The position numbers were made by a program, and so were the translations under genes. Shown piece by piece: positions 63,696-64,000 of a stretch of 64,000 nt of DNA (within the stretch, counting starts at the first letter, position 1; every line of letters starts with the position of its first letter). The notes under the pieces are model-generated. The model was not told the DNA's origin. It searched no databases and saw nothing but the letters and a program-made list of their open reading frames with translations. Location: positions 558,001-622,000 of the forward strand of contig NZ_JODS01000002.1 of NCBI RefSeq assembly GCF_000718025.1, given 5' to 3'. Origin of the DNA: Kitasatospora purpeofusca. Its GTDB lineage: Bacteria > Actinomycetota > Actinomycetes > Streptomycetales > Streptomycetaceae.

Positions 63696-64000
63696 TCAGT
63701 TCCAGTCGAAGCCCTGCGGGTCCGGGCCGATCCGGGTGCCGGTGGCGACACCGGCGATCGCGGCGAGGTCCTCGGTGTCCAGCTCGAAGCCGGCGACGTC
63801 GAGGTTCTCCTTGATCCGCGAGGGGGTGACCGACTTCGGGATCGCGATGATGCCGCTCTGGAGGTGCCAGCGGAGCACCACCTGGGCGACGGTGCGGCCG
63901 TGCTTCTCGGCGATCCGGACCAGGGCCGGCTCGCCGAGGAGGTCCTTGCCCTGGCCGAGCGGGCTCCACGCCTCGGTGGCGATGCCGTGCTCGGCGTGGA
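63696..64000 (-). CDS. aldo/keto reductase, C-terminal part, cut by the window edge
   Basis: About 101 residues of the C-terminal half of an aldo/keto reductase; the gene continues beyond 64000. The visible sequence includes EAWSPLGQGKDLLGEPALV, AQVVLRWHLQSGIIAIPKSV and RIKENLDVAGFELDTEDLAAI, matching the NADPH-binding end of the family. The catalytic tyrosine half is outside the window. The stop at 63696-63698 is followed by the bidirectional hairpin. Substrate unknown. Confidence 0.88.
   Translation of the reverse strand, partial: HAEHGIATEAWSPLGQGKDLLGEPALVRIAEKHGRTVAQVVLRWHLQSGIIAIPKSVTPSRIKENLDVAGFELDTEDLAAIAGVATGTRIGPDPQGFDWN

Overview
The window is one high-GC chromosomal segment with streptomycete character: GC-saturated third codon positions, strong GGAGG-type ribosome sites, frequent GTG starts, and a hopanoid operon of the Streptomyces type. 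I place it in Streptomyces or Kitasatospora; the sequence alone does not let me choose. It is mostly ordinary chromosome with one clearly foreign-looking insert.

Layout. 1-5.2 kb: glutamate dehydrogenase, an AraC/GyrI-type regulator, a quinone-oxidoreductase-like protein and apolipoprotein N-acyltransferase. 5.2-13.9 kb: cobalamin locus, with cobN on the minus strand behind a cobalamin riboswitch and a divergent chain cobG-cobH-cobIJ plus cbiD. 14.0-15.6 kb: a MurA-family enzyme fused to an XRE helix-turn-helix, with a palindrome just upstream. 15.7-19.5 kb: lower-GC island with a 950-residue CHAT protease-like protein, a divergent three-helix DUF6338-type membrane protein and an overlapping 52-codon acidic ORF. 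19.7-23.0 kb: DinB-like protein and cobL-cobM-cobK, which continue the cobalamin pathway on the other side of the island. 23.2-28.4 kb: catalase, gamma-glutamylcyclotransferase-like protein, EamA exporter, type III polyketide synthase and EF-hand protein. 28.6-34.4 kb: a peptide/nickel-type ABC importer. 34.7-36.3 kb: serine hydroxymethyltransferase behind a ZTP (pfl) riboswitch. 36.7-40.3 kb: methyltransferase, Vsr endonuclease, APC permease and tRNA-Leu(GAG). 40.7-41.9 kb: anti-sigma-type ATPase and isopentenyl-diphosphate isomerase.

42.3-47.9 kb is a compact, mostly overlapping gene set: LicC-like nucleotidyltransferase, sn-glycerol-1-phosphate dehydrogenase-like enzyme, CDP-alcohol phosphotransferase, GT2 glycosyltransferase and an ABC-2 exporter pair. 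Together they look like a pathway that makes and exports a polyol-phosphate surface polymer. 48.1-60.3 kb is the hopanoid operon: hpnC, hpnD, a small ORF, hpnE, a polyprenyl synthase, shc, hpnG, hpnH, dxs and hpnO. It runs from isoprenoid precursor supply through squalene and cyclisation to the adenosyl-derived side chain. 60.4-64.0 kb: small DUF6343 and I78 genes, a FabG-type reductase, a divergent tandem-domain MarR regulator, and the C-terminal part of an aldo/keto reductase cut by the window edge.

The least explained parts are the CHAT/DUF6338 island, the glycerol-1-phosphate-type polymer cluster with its altered CDP-alcohol motif, and the HTH-MurA fusion.
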